The position numbers were made by a program, and so were the translations under genes. A stretch of DNA of 64,000 bases from Sedimenticola selenatireducens. GTDB lineage: Bacteria > Pseudomonadota > Gammaproteobacteria > Chromatiales > Chromatiaceae. The stretch spans positions 124,001-188,000 of the forward strand of contig NZ_VMNH01000023.1 in the NCBI RefSeq assembly GCF_007625115.1. The letters run 5' to 3'. Shown here piece by piece: positions 28,296-37,966 of the stretch; the first letter of the stretch is position 1, and each line of letters begins with the position of its first letter. The notes beneath the pieces were generated by a model that was given only the letters and a program-made list of their open reading frames with translations, made no database searches and was not told where the DNA came from.

Positions 28296-30350
28296 TTAGT
28301 TATATTCTGGGAGTCGGAAACCGGCTACCGATCGTTGCAGTTCGTCAGCCATGTCTGCCAGCGAGCCAATCGACGCAGCGGTCTGGTTAGTACCGTCTGA
28401 TGTCTGCGTTGTAATCTCTTGGATTACACTCATGGTATCGTTAACCCTGGAGGCCTCTTCTGACTGATGTTGGGCCGAATCAGCCACACGCTGAATACGT
28501 TCAGAGATCTGATTTGATACGCTCTCAATCTCTTTCAACGCCTCACCCGCGTCCTCTGCCAACTTGGCACCCGCAACCACTTCTGTCGTTGTTGCTTCCA
28601 TAGAGGAGACCGCTTCGTTGGTATCCGCCTGAATAGTTTTTACCAGCGCCTCGATCTGTTTGGTCGCATTACCTGAGCGTTCAGCCAATCGCTGTACCTC
28701 ATCTGCAACCACCGCGAAACCACGACCCGCTTCACCGGCCATAGCCGCCTGCATCGCCGCGTTCAAAGCCAAAATGTTGGTCTGGTCAGCAATATCATCA
28801 ATCAACTCAACGATATCTCCAATCTCCTGCGAGCTTTCACCCAATCGCTTGATTCGTTTGGAGGTCTCCTGAATCTGCTCACGAATGGTGTCCATGCCGT
28901 TAATGGTGCGTCTTACTGTCTCATTGCCCTTGGCTGCAATCTCTACCGAGTGCTGTGCAACGGATGCGGATTCGGTAGCATCAGAAGACATCTGGTTAAT
29001 GGTCGTTGCCATGCTGTTGATAGAAGATGTTGCGGACGCAATCTGATCGGCCTGATGTTCACTTGCCTCGGCCAGATGCATAGCTGTCGCACGACTCTCC
29101 TGAGCCGATGTCGACACCTGTTCGGAAATTTCGTTAATGGTGGTAACCAGACTGCGGAGCGCTTCAATAGCGTAGTTGATAGAGTCCGCGATCGCGCCCG
29201 TCACATCCTCTGTAACGGTGGCGGTTACCGTCAAGTCGCCATCAGCCAAATCGCCCATCTCATCCAGTAGTCGTAAAATAGCTTGCTGGTTTCGTTCATT
29301 CAGCTGGCTACTCTCAACCTCCCGGCGACGCGCTGTCAAAAGCAGGATATATCCCAAGGCAACGAGGAGTGCGATAGATAAACCACCCAATACAGCAATC
29401 AGCACTGGACCCGCTTTAATGCCCATTACAGAGACCAGTCCGGGGTTCTCACCATAGGCAGCTACCAGTTTCTCTGCCGCATCATTCACGCGGTCAGATA
29501 CGGTGGTTACCTGGCCGGCGGCTTCCAGCGCAGGTAGCACTGCAGGAACCGTTTCAATAATCTCCTCAGCATGATCATTAATTGAGCTGAAGAGCATCGC
29601 CGCTTCACGAAGCTTCTGCACCGCATCTGGGTTGGTGATTTTTTCAATACCTAATGACGGACTGCCTTCAAGCATGCCATCAAGGACTCGACCCAGGCGA
29701 TCAGAATCACGACTGAACTGGTCAATAGCAGCCGCCGTTGCCTGTCCACCCGCAAGCACCTTGTTAACGTTCTTATCAATACGCTCAGAAAGCATCAATT
29801 GACGGGATGCAATAGAGATCTGGGCGGGATCAGCCTTGTTTGTCACCAGGTCACTCACAACCTGCTCTGACAGCTCCTGAAGTTGTGGCATAAACTCGGT
29901 AATAACACCGATAAACTCCTGCACTGAAAGAATCGCATCCTTGTTTGAGAGAATGTCATCCGCATTCTGCCTCAACTCCAGCCAGGTATTTTCAACCTCG
30001 CGCAACTGTGCTGACACAGGCGCTGGTGATGCGGGAAGATTAATGGCTGGATCGCCCTGCTTGAGTTCAGCCATCAGCCGTTCAAACTTATCCCTGGAGT
30101 CGCGTAACTGGGGGAATGCCGCCTGATTACCTGCCGCTGCAGAGAGCGCGCTTTTTGCTATCTCCTGGGAGACAACACGCTGTTCCTCTGAACGTACGAT
30201 ATAGGCCTCATCGTTTGCCGCCCACTTCGCCACATTGGCAAACGCCAAAAGTGTAGCCAACAGTGTGACGAGCAGCCCGATTGACAAAACAACTACAAGC
30301 TTGTTTGAGGCAGCTCCACCACCTGTTCGTTTGGTAGCCCTGGTATTCAT
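28296..30350 (-). CDS. pilJ: Type IV pilus methyl-accepting chemoreceptor PilJ
   Basis: 684 residues. Membrane receptor of the Pil-Chp system. First membrane helix at about residues 19-43, a periplasmic helical PilJ-type domain, a second membrane helix at about 321-347, then a HAMP-like region and the signalling domain, whose hairpin tip holds [33 protein letters not shown]-like sequence (given here only in part: conserved NILALNA and GRGFAVVA). Upstream of chpA with a 170-base gap; pilK, which follows pilJ in Pseudomonas, is absent. Confidence 0.96.
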   Translation of the reverse strand: MNTRATKRTGGGAASNKLVVVLSIGLLVTLLATLLAFANVAKWAANDEAYIVRSEEQRVVSQEIAKSALSAAAGNQAAFPQLRDSRDKFERLMAELKQGDPAINLPASPAPVSAQLREVENTWLELRQNADDILSNKDAILSVQEFIGVITEFMPQLQELSEQVVSDLVTNKADPAQISIASRQLMLSERIDKNVNKVLAGGQATAAAIDQFSRDSDRLGRVLDGMLEGSPSLGIEKITNPDAVQKLREAAMLFSSINDHAEEIIETVPAVLPALEAAGQVTTVSDRVNDAAEKLVAAYGENPGLVSVMGIKAGPVLIAVLGGLSIALLVALGYILLLTARRREVESSQLNERNQQAILRLLDEMGDLADGDLTVTATVTEDVTGAIADSINYAIEALRSLVTTINEISEQVSTSAQESRATAMHLAEASEHQADQIASATSSINSMATTINQMSSDATESASVAQHSVEIAAKGNETVRRTINGMDTIREQIQETSKRIKRLGESSQEIGDIVELIDDIADQTNILALNAAMQAAMAGEAGRGFAVVADEVQRLAERSGNATKQIEALVKTIQADTNEAVSSMEATTTEVVAGAKLAEDAGEALKEIESVSNQISERIQRVADSAQHQSEEASRVNDTMSVIQEITTQTSDGTNQTAASIGSLADMADELQRSVAGFRLPEYN

Positions 30351-30438
30351 CTAGTCTCTCTCCCGCAAGAGGCTTGTTATTGTAAAGCGTCCATTTAATA
30401 TAAAGGCAATTCTCTAGTGAGGGTTTGCCCGAGAAAAA

Positions 30439-30981
30439 TCATACCGACGCAACCCTGAATTCAGTATTTTCTGAAAGTAGATTCATACTGAATACAGGCC
30501 TGATAGCACCTTCAATTTCATAGGCACCTTGTACAAACTGCCTAATCGTGTCAGGTAATGCAGGAACAACTGATCGCTGCTCCTCTAGAAAATGTCGCAT
30601 ACCCTGTACATCGCCCACCAGCAGACCGGAGTAAAGCCCTTGATGATTAATCACCAGGACGCGACTGCGTCTGCCAATAACAACGGGGGCGCCGCCCAGA
30701 AACTTTTGCAGATCAATGAGTGGCAACAGATTACCTCGAATATTGGCCATACCAAGCATCCAGGCCTGGGTGCCTGGAACGCGAGTAACCCCCTCTGGGT
30801 AATTGAGGATCTCTTTGACCTCCTCAAGCGGCGCTATAACACCCATACCCGAGATACTGAAAAGCACGCCTTCCCAGTACTGCTGTATTTTCTGTTTAGG
30901 AAGGCCCACTGCATACTGATGACTTCTACTCTCAATATTTTGTAGAAGTCGTAGCAAATCGGCCGATGTTGTTTCCGTCAT
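30439..30981 (-). CDS. pilI: CheW-like adaptor PilI
   Basis: 180 residues, one CheW domain with the conserved GMANIRGNLLPLIDLQKFLG segment. Couples PilJ to ChpA. The ATG at 30981 is chosen because a TTG start three codons upstream would overlap nothing useful and has no better site; it lies nine bases after the pilH stop. Third gene of pilGHIJ. Confidence 0.92.
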   Translation of the reverse strand: MTETTSADLLRLLQNIESRSHQYAVGLPKQKIQQYWEGVLFSISGMGVIAPLEEVKEILNYPEGVTRVPGTQAWMLGMANIRGNLLPLIDLQKFLGGAPVVIGRRSRVLVINHQGLYSGLLVGDVQGMRHFLEEQRSVVPALPDTIRQFVQGAYEIEGAIRPVFSMNLLSENTEFRVASV

Positions 30982-30990
30982 GATTCCCAA

Positions 30991-31413
30991 TCAACCCGCA
31001 AGAACAGCCTTGATCTTGCTAAGCAGCTCCTCTGCAGCAACCGGTTTAACAACATAATCCTTGGCCCCTTGCCGTAATCCCCATGCACGATCAGTCTCCT
31101 GATCTTTGGTGGTCACCACAATGACAGGTATATCCTGTGTTTCGGGTGCCTTACTCAGTTGTCGAGTAGCTTGAAAACCGTTAAGGCCTGGCATCACCAC
31201 ATCCATTAATACAAGGTCGGGTTTTGATTCCTTAGCCACTGTCAAACCGGATTCACCATCCACTGCTGTGATGACTTTATAACCACCGCCCTCAACAATT
31301 CCTTTGAGAATGTGCGTCTCTGTTGGAGAGTCATCGACGATCAAAATGGTCGCATCAATGCCAGCCACTTCACCCGATTGTCCTGCACTACCTTTCTTAA
31401 AGAAACTTCTCAT
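30991..31413 (-). CDS. pilH: Single-domain response regulator PilH
   Basis: 140 residues: a short basic N-terminal extension (MRSFFKKGS) and a receiver domain with the acidic pair in ILIVDDSPTE, the phospho-Asp in LVLMDVVMPGLNG, the Thr in VIVVTTKD and the Lys in YVVKPV. In Pseudomonas PilH favours retraction and may act as a phosphate sink. Placement between pilG and pilI supports the name. Confidence 0.95.
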   Translation of the reverse strand: MRSFFKKGSAGQSGEVAGIDATILIVDDSPTETHILKGIVEGGGYKVITAVDGESGLTVAKESKPDLVLMDVVMPGLNGFQATRQLSKAPETQDIPVIVVTTKDQETDRAWGLRQGAKDYVVKPVAAEELLSKIKAVLAG

Positions 31414-31465
31414 AATCTGTTCTCTGTAACTCTGGCTAATGTACTTTATCAGTACGCTTTCAATT

Positions 31466-31861
31466 TCAAGCCGCCTTAACTACGTGCTTACGTATGGCAC
31501 CCAGCAACTCATCTTTGGTAAACGGTTTGGTAAGATACTCTTCCGAACCGACAATGCGCCCCCTCGCCCGATCAAACAGACCATCTTTGGAAGAGAGCAT
31601 AATTACAGGCGTCTTTTTGAACTCACTGTTATGTTTAATGAGTGCACATGTTTGATAACCATCTAAACGTGGCATCATAATGTCGACAAAGATAATGTCC
31701 GGATTGCTATCAGCGATTACTGAGAGTGCCTCGAAACCATCATTGGCTGTAAACACTTCACAACCCGCTTTTTTAAGCAGGCTCTCCGCCGTTCTACGGA
31801 TCGTTTTACTATCATCGATGACCATCACCTTCTTACCGGAGATATCGATCTCTTCATTCAT
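31466..31861 (-). CDS. pilG: Single-domain response regulator PilG
   Basis: 131 residues, all receiver domain: KVMVIDDSKTIRRTAE, phospho-Asp in IIFVDIMMPRLDGYQTC, VIMLSSKDGLFDRARG and YLTKPF. Very close to Pseudomonas PilG, which promotes pilus extension. The frame is open for 38 codons further upstream, but the ATG at 31861 has AGAGG about nine bases ahead and matches the family length, so that start is used. First gene of the chemosensory operon. Confidence 0.95.
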   Translation of the reverse strand: MNEEIDISGKKVMVIDDSKTIRRTAESLLKKAGCEVFTANDGFEALSVIADSNPDIIFVDIMMPRLDGYQTCALIKHNSEFKKTPVIMLSSKDGLFDRARGRIVGSEEYLTKPFTKDELLGAIRKHVVKAA

Positions 31862-31993
31862 TCCCAGCATCCTCTGATTCACACATTCCCTTACACTAGG
31901 GACACAGTGACTCCTTGCCAATGACATACCCTGTTTTTCCACACTATTTATTAGTAAACCTCGATCATGCAGCACGACACATGCACCATCGGC

Positions 31994-32722
31994 TTAATTT
32001 ATCGTCGTAAGCCCATATAGCTGCCAGACTTGCATACCGCCCCTGTAATAATGAATCTTTTCTGGCGGATAACCGACTTCTAACAAACCTGTAATCGCCC
32101 GAGGTGACTGCCCACAAGCGGGGCCATTGCACCAAAGCACCAACTCTTTGCAATTGGTAAAATCCCAACTGTCTGTCATATTTTCTGCTTTCATGACACC
32201 CCATTCTTCGAGTGTCTTAGTGACTGCACCTACCGGTTCACGAGGCTTCGCACCAAATGATTCAAGTGCCTCTATCATCTCTAGGTCGTCAATAGCCTTA
32301 CTCAATGTCGTAAACGGCACATTGACAGAGCCTGGAATAGTCCCTTTGGCGTGCCATTCAGGGGTTCTCGCATCAATCAGTAATCCCGTACCGTCCCGCA
32401 GCTGATTTTCCATGAAGTGAAAAATCTCTATTTCACCGACTGTCTTGACCTGTGGATGTACTTCCATCGGTCCCAGACAGAAAGGGGGACACTGACGACT
32501 GGTTTTGGCAAAATAGCCATGGAGTTCAAAATCCGTATCCTGAACTCGTTGGACTTTTACCGAACGCCCCTTATGTATTACATGAAGATAAGGCTTATCT
32601 TTATAGAGTGGAATAACGGCACCTTGTGCACCTACCACCACCTCTTCTTCTGCACCTAAAACCTGTCCAGCAAAAACACACATGGCAACTGACGCGGCCA
32701 TGATGACCTTAGATATTCTCAT
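31994..32722 (-). CDS. Exported rhodanese-domain protein
   Basis: 242 residues with an N-terminal signal peptide (hydrophobic core at about 6-20, cleavage near VLGAEEE). The middle of the protein is of unknown type and has a CPPFC pair. The second half is a rhodanese domain: LLIDARTPEWHAKGTIPGSVNVPF and the likely active-site Cys in LVLWCNGPACGQSPRAI, though the loop is longer than in standard rhodaneses. Likely periplasmic sulfur transfer or persulfide handling; the substrate is not known. Faces the same way as the small exported protein upstream, 110 bases away. Confidence 0.82.
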   Translation of the reverse strand: MRISKVIMAASVAMCVFAGQVLGAEEEVVVGAQGAVIPLYKDKPYLHVIHKGRSVKVQRVQDTDFELHGYFAKTSRQCPPFCLGPMEVHPQVKTVGEIEIFHFMENQLRDGTGLLIDARTPEWHAKGTIPGSVNVPFTTLSKAIDDLEMIEALESFGAKPREPVGAVTKTLEEWGVMKAENMTDSWDFTNCKELVLWCNGPACGQSPRAITGLLEVGYPPEKIHYYRGGMQVWQLYGLTTIN

Positions 32723-32834
32723 TTAGCCTCCCTGATGATCTGGCTATCTGACGTAGCCTGAAATAATCTTTTTACGCTTTTATTTTGCTTTATATCGTCC
32801 GGTGGTGGGTTAACCTGAATTTTTTTTTTATAAT

Positions 32835-33218
32835 TTATCGATGAAGGAAGCGATCCATGATCTTTTTACGCAATTCAGAGATGGTTGCTCCGCCCTGATA
32901 CTCAAGAAAAATCTCTTCCTGACTACTCGCTGGCAATTTGCCATAAAAAACGGCGCTTCCTGCATATTTATCCTTTAGTTCGGCCTCAAATACCTCCCGG
33001 CTGACCGCATTGCCCGCATCACCTGTTGCGGCAGAGGCCGTGGAAGACCCTCCCTTGCTGTCGACCTTTTTGGCTTCCTGTTTCAGCGCGCTCAGATAAT
33101 CATCATCCCCAGCGGCCATCACTGAGAACGGGGTCACAAAAATAGAAATTGTCATTGCAGCAATAGCCCAATAACGCGGCTTTCGGTCGTTTTTGTATCG
33201 ATATGCCTTTAAAACCAT
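32835..33218 (-). CDS. Small exported protein of unknown function
   Basis: 127 residues. A basic start (YKNDRKPRY), a hydrophobic segment at about 16-34 ending in MAAGDDD, which looks like a signal peptide, then a Lys/Ser/Ala-rich stretch and a C-terminal helical part (FEAELKDKYAGSAVFYGKL ... ISELRKKIMDRFLHR, shown in part). I do not recognise the family. A GGGAGG lies 11 bases before the ATG. It may be cotranscribed with the rhodanese gene, which would make a two-gene exported unit. Confidence 0.7.
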   Translation of the reverse strand: MVLKAYRYKNDRKPRYWAIAAMTISIFVTPFSVMAAGDDDYLSALKQEAKKVDSKGGSSTASAATGDAGNAVSREVFEAELKDKYAGSAVFYGKLPASSQEEIFLEYQGGATISELRKKIMDRFLHR

Positions 33219-33479
33219 AACGAATCATACCTCCCATTTCTTTTGATAGAGATCCACACCCCCACCATCGAGATCGGCTCCAGCCTCAGCCCGGCGCTCA
33301 TCCGTTGAGTTTTTTGTATAATAAGGTCCTTGGGTGAATCTGATTTTTCTAGCTATAACACTTTATTACAGCTACAACCTAAGAGAAAATAGCAACAGAC
33401 ACCTCGTACTGCAACATCGGGGTTCAAAAGTTGCTCCACTGCCACCGACAAACGACCGACCCTCAGGTACTATTAAGCC
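33219..33479. other. Divergent intergenic region upstream of gshB
   Basis: About 260 bases between the small exported gene (minus) and gshB (plus). It contains a TATAAT box at about 33317 on the plus strand after a T-rich stretch, a plausible minus-10 for the gshB operon, but no good minus-35 at the right distance. No ORF or RNA recognised. Confidence 0.35.
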
Positions 33480-34430
33480 ATGACTATCACGCTCGGCGTT
33501 GTGATGGACCCCATCGAGTCCATCAACATCAAAAAAGACAGCACTTTTGCCATGTTAATAGAGGCGCAGCGACGCGGCTGGAGCATCTGCTACATGGAGC
33601 AGAGTGATCTTTTTCTTGAAAATGACCGCACATTTGCACGGACAAGGGGACTACAGGTGGAAGAAAACCCTCAGGGGTGGTTCCACTTTTTAAGCGAGAC
33701 AACACTTCCACTGGACGAGATGGATGTCATCCTGATGCGTAAAGACCCACCCTTCGATATGGATTACATCTATACGACCTATCTCCTTGAAAAGGCCGAA
33801 GAGCGTGGCGTTCTGATCGTCAACAGGCCCGCCAGCCTGCGTGACTGCAATGAAAAGCTGTATACCGCCTGGTTTCCTCAGTGCTGCACACCAACCTTGG
33901 TAACCAGCAATAAAGAGCGCATTCTGACTTTTATAGATCAGCAGAAGGATGTCATCCTCAAACCACTGGATGGCATGGGTGGCAGCTCCATCTTCCGCTC
34001 CCGGATAGGCGACCCCAATACCAATGTCATTATTGAAACCCTGACAAATCATGGTCGGCGTTATGCTATGGTGCAGCGCTTTGTGCCCGAAATCAGTCAA
34101 GGCGACAAACGTATCCTGATGATTGACGGCGAACCGGTACCTTACTCCCTTGCCCGTATTCCCAAACCGGGAGAAACCCGTGGCAATCTTGCCGCCGGTG
34201 GAACAGGACAGGGAATACCCCTCTCAGAGCAAGACCGCTGGATCGCCCTTCAAGTGGGGCCCAGCCTGAGGCAGAAAGGCATCCTGTTTGCGGGGCTAGA
34301 TGTGATTGGCGATTACCTCACTGAGATCAATGTCACCAGTCCCACCTGTATCCGGGAACTCGATGCTCAGTTTGAGCTCAATATCAGTGCCCAATTAATG
34401 GACTGCATTGAAGAGAAGCTCACATCATGA
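33480..34430 (+). CDS. gshB: Glutathione synthetase
   Basis: 316 residues, the same length as the E. coli enzyme. ATP-grasp ligase that adds glycine to gamma-glutamylcysteine. Seen are ITLGVVMDPIESINIKKD at the start, the VILKPLDGMGGSSIFR ATP-binding segment at about 160-175, KRILMIDGEPVPY, and NVTSPTCIRELD near the end. Four-base overlap (ATGA) with apbE. gshB followed by a tonB-like gene, yqgE and yqgF is a conserved gammaproteobacterial order; apbE is the extra gene here. Confidence 0.97.
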   Translation: MTITLGVVMDPIESINIKKDSTFAMLIEAQRRGWSICYMEQSDLFLENDRTFARTRGLQVEENPQGWFHFLSETTLPLDEMDVILMRKDPPFDMDYIYTTYLLEKAEERGVLIVNRPASLRDCNEKLYTAWFPQCCTPTLVTSNKERILTFIDQQKDVILKPLDGMGGSSIFRSRIGDPNTNVIIETLTNHGRRYAMVQRFVPEISQGDKRILMIDGEPVPYSLARIPKPGETRGNLAAGGTGQGIPLSEQDRWIALQVGPSLRQKGILFAGLDVIGDYLTEINVTSPTCIRELDAQFELNISAQLMDCIEEKLTS

Positions 34431-35503
34431 AAAGAGCCTTGGCCATCGTTTGGCTGTTACTCGCATCACTATTCCTTACCGGCTGTGACACTTCACCTCC
34501 CCTTTACAAAGGCAAGTTCCTCGCCTTTGGGACCCTCGTGGACATCACAATTGCCGGTCTCATGGAGCAGGACGCCCAGGCGGCAACCGATATTATCGAA
34601 GAAGATTTCAAACGCATGCACCGCTCCTGGCATGCATGGGATCCAGGCCCACTGGGCAGGGTAAACAGGCTGATACAGACTGGCGTGACCTTCTCAACAC
34701 CCCCTTCGGTACTGCCTCTGATTAACCGGGGAATAGTGCTCTCAGAGCAGAGTGACGGCCTTTTCAACCCTGCCATTGGGCAACTTATTGATGCCTGGGG
34801 ATTTCATCGTAATGATCCATCTGAACACCAGCCACCGTCACAAGCCATAATTGAAAAACTACTCCAACAAGCCCCCAACATGAACAATCTGCGACTCAAT
34901 GGCATTCAGATGCACAGCACCAATACCGCGGTGAAGCTCGACTTTGGTGCTTTTGGTAAAGGTTATGGCATCGATCTGGCCATGGAACACCTCAAAGAGC
35001 TGGGCGTCAGTAACGCCATCCTCAATGCCGGAGGGGATCTCCGCGCGATAGGATCTAAGAACGGGGAACCCTGGCGTATAGCCATCCGCCACCCAAGTGG
35101 CGAAGGCGTTCTCGGTGTCATCGCAACCCAGGGCAGTGAAAGCATCTTCACATCGGGTGATTATGAGCGCAATTTCACTTGGGACGGCAAACGTTACCAT
35201 CACATTATTGACCCAAGAACCGGCTACCCTGCCACCGGCACACGATCTGTGACGGTAATCCACAATGACGCCACAACTGCCGATGCAGCCGCAACTGCAC
35301 TGTTCATTGCCGGGCCATCTCGTTGGTTTGAAATTGCAAATCGCATGGGATTAGGCTATGTACTGCTGGTTGACAGCGATAACAACATTCACATGAATCC
35401 AGCCATGCAAAAACGTGTAGAACTGACTGAGCATAATTTTAGCGTAAAACTGAGCCCACCACTCAGTGCCGAAAGCAATCAGGAATCGGCCGTCAAAGAA
35501 TGA
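34427..35503 (+). CDS. apbE: FAD:protein FMN transferase (ApbE family lipoprotein)
   Basis: 358 residues. A lipoprotein signal ends in LTGC with Cys20 as the lipid site, so it is membrane-anchored in the periplasm. The ApbE domain shows MHRSWHAWDPGPLGRVN, KLDFGAFGKGYGIDLA, NAGGDLRAIG and the HHIIDPRTGYP motif followed by a T-rich metal and substrate segment. It covalently attaches FMN to a Thr in client proteins such as Rnf/Nqr subunits; no client gene is in the window. Overlaps both neighbours by four bases, so it is part of the gshB transcript. Confidence 0.93.
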   Translation: MKRALAIVWLLLASLFLTGCDTSPPLYKGKFLAFGTLVDITIAGLMEQDAQAATDIIEEDFKRMHRSWHAWDPGPLGRVNRLIQTGVTFSTPPSVLPLINRGIVLSEQSDGLFNPAIGQLIDAWGFHRNDPSEHQPPSQAIIEKLLQQAPNMNNLRLNGIQMHSTNTAVKLDFGAFGKGYGIDLAMEHLKELGVSNAILNAGGDLRAIGSKNGEPWRIAIRHPSGEGVLGVIATQGSESIFTSGDYERNFTWDGKRYHHIIDPRTGYPATGTRSVTVIHNDATTADAAATALFIAGPSRWFEIANRMGLGYVLLVDSDNNIHMNPAMQKRVELTEHNFSVKLSPPLSAESNQESAVKE

Positions 35504-36399
35504 AGAGAGCAGGCATGATTACCTCGATCGACCGTATGGGCCTGACACTGTTCATAGCGGTTACGCTGCATGCCGTAGCCATATTGGGCGTTACCTTTAC
35601 ACTCGAAAAACCACAGAAAAGCCCACCAACCGATCGCACCCTGGAAATCATGGTGGTACAAAACCCCAAAAAAATGGAACAACAGAAGCCGATTGAAAGG
35701 CCTGATTTTCTCGCACAAGCCAGCCAGGAGGGTGGCGGCAACCAGGAAGAGAAAATCCGCCCAAAAACGGAGGCGACGCCTGTTGCACCACCACGTACAC
35801 AGGAACACATTCAAGCCACGGCACCCACGCCCCCGCCTACAGCAAAACCTGTAGCAAAACAGCCAAAGAAGGTACTGACAAACCAACAACCCAGTACCAA
35901 AAAGGTTGAAACAGTGCCTGAAAAGCAGCCGGAACGCCCGAAAAAGGTCGTGACGGCCGCTCAACTGCTTGCCAGCTCCTCACAAGAGATCGCCCGCCTG
36001 ACAGCGGAACTCGATCGAAAAACCCATGCCTACGCCAAACGCCCCAGGCGGAAAACGCTCTCCGCAAGGACGCAGGAATACAAATATGCCAACTACCTGG
36101 ATGCCTGGCGACGCAAGGTTGAACGAGTGGGTAATCTGAATTACCCGGATGAAGCAAAAAGACGCAAACTCTATGGCAATCTGGTCATGCATGTTGCTCT
36201 CAGGCCGGATGGCACGGTCAAAGCCATAAACATTAGAAAATCCTCAGGCCATAAGTTACTGGATGATGCGGCAATTAGAATAGTCAAACTTGCAGCGCCT
36301 TTCGCCCCCTTTCCCGGCGAAATCCGCAAAGAAGCCGACATCATCGATATCATTCGAACCTGGCAGTTCAGAAATAACGACCAACTTTTTTCAAAATAA
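35500..36399 (+). CDS. TonB family energy-transducer-like protein
   Basis: 299 residues. One N-terminal membrane helix at about 14-35, a Pro/Lys/Gln-rich spacer (about 60-165) that would span the periplasm, a short helical part, and a C-terminal TonB domain: YPDEAKRRKLYGNLVMHVALRPDGTV and a DIIRTWQF ending. Transduces proton-motive force to outer-membrane receptors, or is the specialised TonB found between gshB and yqgE in Pseudomonas. The ATG at 35500 overlaps apbE by four bases; a second ATG at 35515 is an alternative with AGAG upstream. Confidence 0.88.
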   Translation: MKRAGMITSIDRMGLTLFIAVTLHAVAILGVTFTLEKPQKSPPTDRTLEIMVVQNPKKMEQQKPIERPDFLAQASQEGGGNQEEKIRPKTEATPVAPPRTQEHIQATAPTPPPTAKPVAKQPKKVLTNQQPSTKKVETVPEKQPERPKKVVTAAQLLASSSQEIARLTAELDRKTHAYAKRPRRKTLSARTQEYKYANYLDAWRRKVERVGNLNYPDEAKRRKLYGNLVMHVALRPDGTVKAINIRKSSGHKLLDDAAIRIVKLAAPFAPFPGEIRKEADIIDIIRTWQFRNNDQLFSK

Positions 36400-36449
36400 A
36401 CTCGGCTAATAGTTGCGGACCCATCCCCTGCATCCGATACTATAGCGCT

Positions 36450-37013
36450 ATGAACAGTAGTGAATTCCTGACGAATCAATTTTTGATCGCCATGCCAGGG
36501 CTGGAAGACGATAATTTTCACCATACCGTAACCTACCTCTGCCAGCATGGCGACGAAGGCGCTATGGGCATCGTGATCAACCGCCCCTCAGGATTACGCC
36601 TCAATGACATCCTTGATCAACTGGATATCAGCAGCAGTGAGTTACCCTGTGCAGAGCAACCTATCTATATAGGTGGTCCGGTGCAGACTGACCGGGGATT
36701 TGTTTTGCACACCCACGGCGGGCAATGGGACTCCACACTGCAAATAACACCCGATATCAGCATTACCACCTCCAGAGACATACTTGAGGCTATCGCACAT
36801 GGAAAAGGGCCTGCAAAGAGCCTGATTGCGTTGGGGTATGCGGGTTGGGGAGAGGGTCAGTTGGAACAGGAGATCAGCGCCAATGCTTGGTTAAATGGAC
36901 CTGCACCCGAAGATGTGCTGTTTGATCTGCCGGCAGAAGCCAGATGGGAAGCCGCCGCCAAGGCCCTCGGGATAGATTTAAATCTACTCTCCGGTGAAGC
37001 CGGGCATGCATAG
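36450..37013 (+). CDS. yqgE: YqgE/AlgH family protein (UPF0301)
   Basis: 187 residues. Family signatures are FLIAMPGLEDDNFHHTVTYLCQH, GAMGIVINRPSG, the IYIGGPVQTDRGFVLH segment and GYAGWGEGQLEQEI. The function is not settled; in Pseudomonas the relative AlgH was linked to alginate regulation. Sits between the tonB-like gene and ruvX, the usual order. Confidence 0.95.
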   Translation: MNSSEFLTNQFLIAMPGLEDDNFHHTVTYLCQHGDEGAMGIVINRPSGLRLNDILDQLDISSSELPCAEQPIYIGGPVQTDRGFVLHTHGGQWDSTLQITPDISITTSRDILEAIAHGKGPAKSLIALGYAGWGEGQLEQEISANAWLNGPAPEDVLFDLPAEARWEAAAKALGIDLNLLSGEAGHA

Positions 37014-37032
37014 ACAGCGATAGCCACGCATA

Positions 37033-37434
37033 ATGGGTACACTATTGGGCTTTGACTACGGCACCGCTAAGATAGGCATCGCGGTAGGCCAGACACTGAC
37101 CGGCACGGCATCTCCATTGATGACTCTTCGTGCCATCCAACAGAAACCCGACTGGAACAAGATCAGTCAACTGATCGAAAGCTGGCAACCTGAGGCCTTA
37201 GTGGTGGGCCTGCCCTACGACATGGATGACACGGAAGCCGAAATTGCCCCGCTGGCAAAAAGATTTGCCCGACAGTTAGAAGGGCGCTACCGGCTCCCGG
37301 TGCATATGGCCGATGAACGACTGACCTCTCAGGTTGCCAGACAGGAACTGGGACGGTCCGTAAAAAAATATGACGAACTTGATGCAATAGCAGCCAAACT
37401 GATTCTGGAAACCTGGTTAAGTGAAAGACAATAA
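37033..37434 (+). CDS. ruvX: Putative Holliday junction resolvase RuvX / YqgF
   Basis: 133 residues, RNase H-like fold. The first acidic site is in GFDYGTAKIGIAVGQ, then LVVGLPYDMD, the DERLTSQVA motif and the DAIAAKLILE helix. Implicated in pre-16S rRNA processing and possibly recombination. It overlaps pyrR by 14 bases. Confidence 0.94.
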   Translation: MGTLLGFDYGTAKIGIAVGQTLTGTASPLMTLRAIQQKPDWNKISQLIESWQPEALVVGLPYDMDDTEAEIAPLAKRFARQLEGRYRLPVHMADERLTSQVARQELGRSVKKYDELDAIAAKLILETWLSERQ

Positions 37435-37966
37435 ACCCTACATGCAAGCCGAGGCCATCGATGGACTCATTCATGAGATGGCGCAGGCAATCAAAACCCG
37501 GCTTGAAGTACAGCAAGCCAAAGACCCGGTTATGATCGGCATACATACCGGCGGCGTCTGGCTCGCAGAACGCCTGCACCAGCTGCTCCATATAAACCGT
37601 CCTCTGGGAACCCTGGACATCTCCTTTTACCGGGATGACTTTACCCGCATCGGCATGAACCCAAAAGTAAAGCCGTCCCAGATACCGTTTGAAGTTGAAG
37701 ACCAACATATCATTCTGGTGGACGATGTCCTGCAAACTGGCAGAACCATCCGTGCCGCCATGAATGAGATCTTTGACTACGGTCGTCCTGCCTCTATTAT
37801 GCTGGCAACACTGGTTGAGCGGAGTGGGCGCGAGCTCCCCATCCAACCCAGCGTCGTGGGCGTACGCCCTCCCCTGACCAACGAGCAGCAGATCACTTTG
37901 ACGGGGCCTGATCCACTCAGCCTCATCATCGGCACATCAAAACAGGAGACCAGGGGAATATCGTGA
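37421..37966 (+). CDS. pyrR: Bifunctional pyrimidine regulator / uracil phosphoribosyltransferase PyrR
   Basis: 181 residues from a GTG start inside the end of ruvX; an ATG at 37442 is an alternative. The PRPP-binding motif is in [19 protein letters not shown] near residue 95. In Bacillus PyrR attenuates pyr transcription; in Pseudomonas the pyrR-pyrB-pyrC' order is the same. No terminator/antiterminator pair was seen between pyrR and pyrB, which overlap, so any attenuation would have to act upstream of pyrR or elsewhere. Confidence 0.93.
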   Translation: MKDNKPYMQAEAIDGLIHEMAQAIKTRLEVQQAKDPVMIGIHTGGVWLAERLHQLLHINRPLGTLDISFYRDDFTRIGMNPKVKPSQIPFEVEDQHIILVDDVLQTGRTIRAAMNEIFDYGRPASIMLATLVERSGRELPIQPSVVGVRPPLTNEQQITLTGPDPLSLIIGTSKQETRGIS

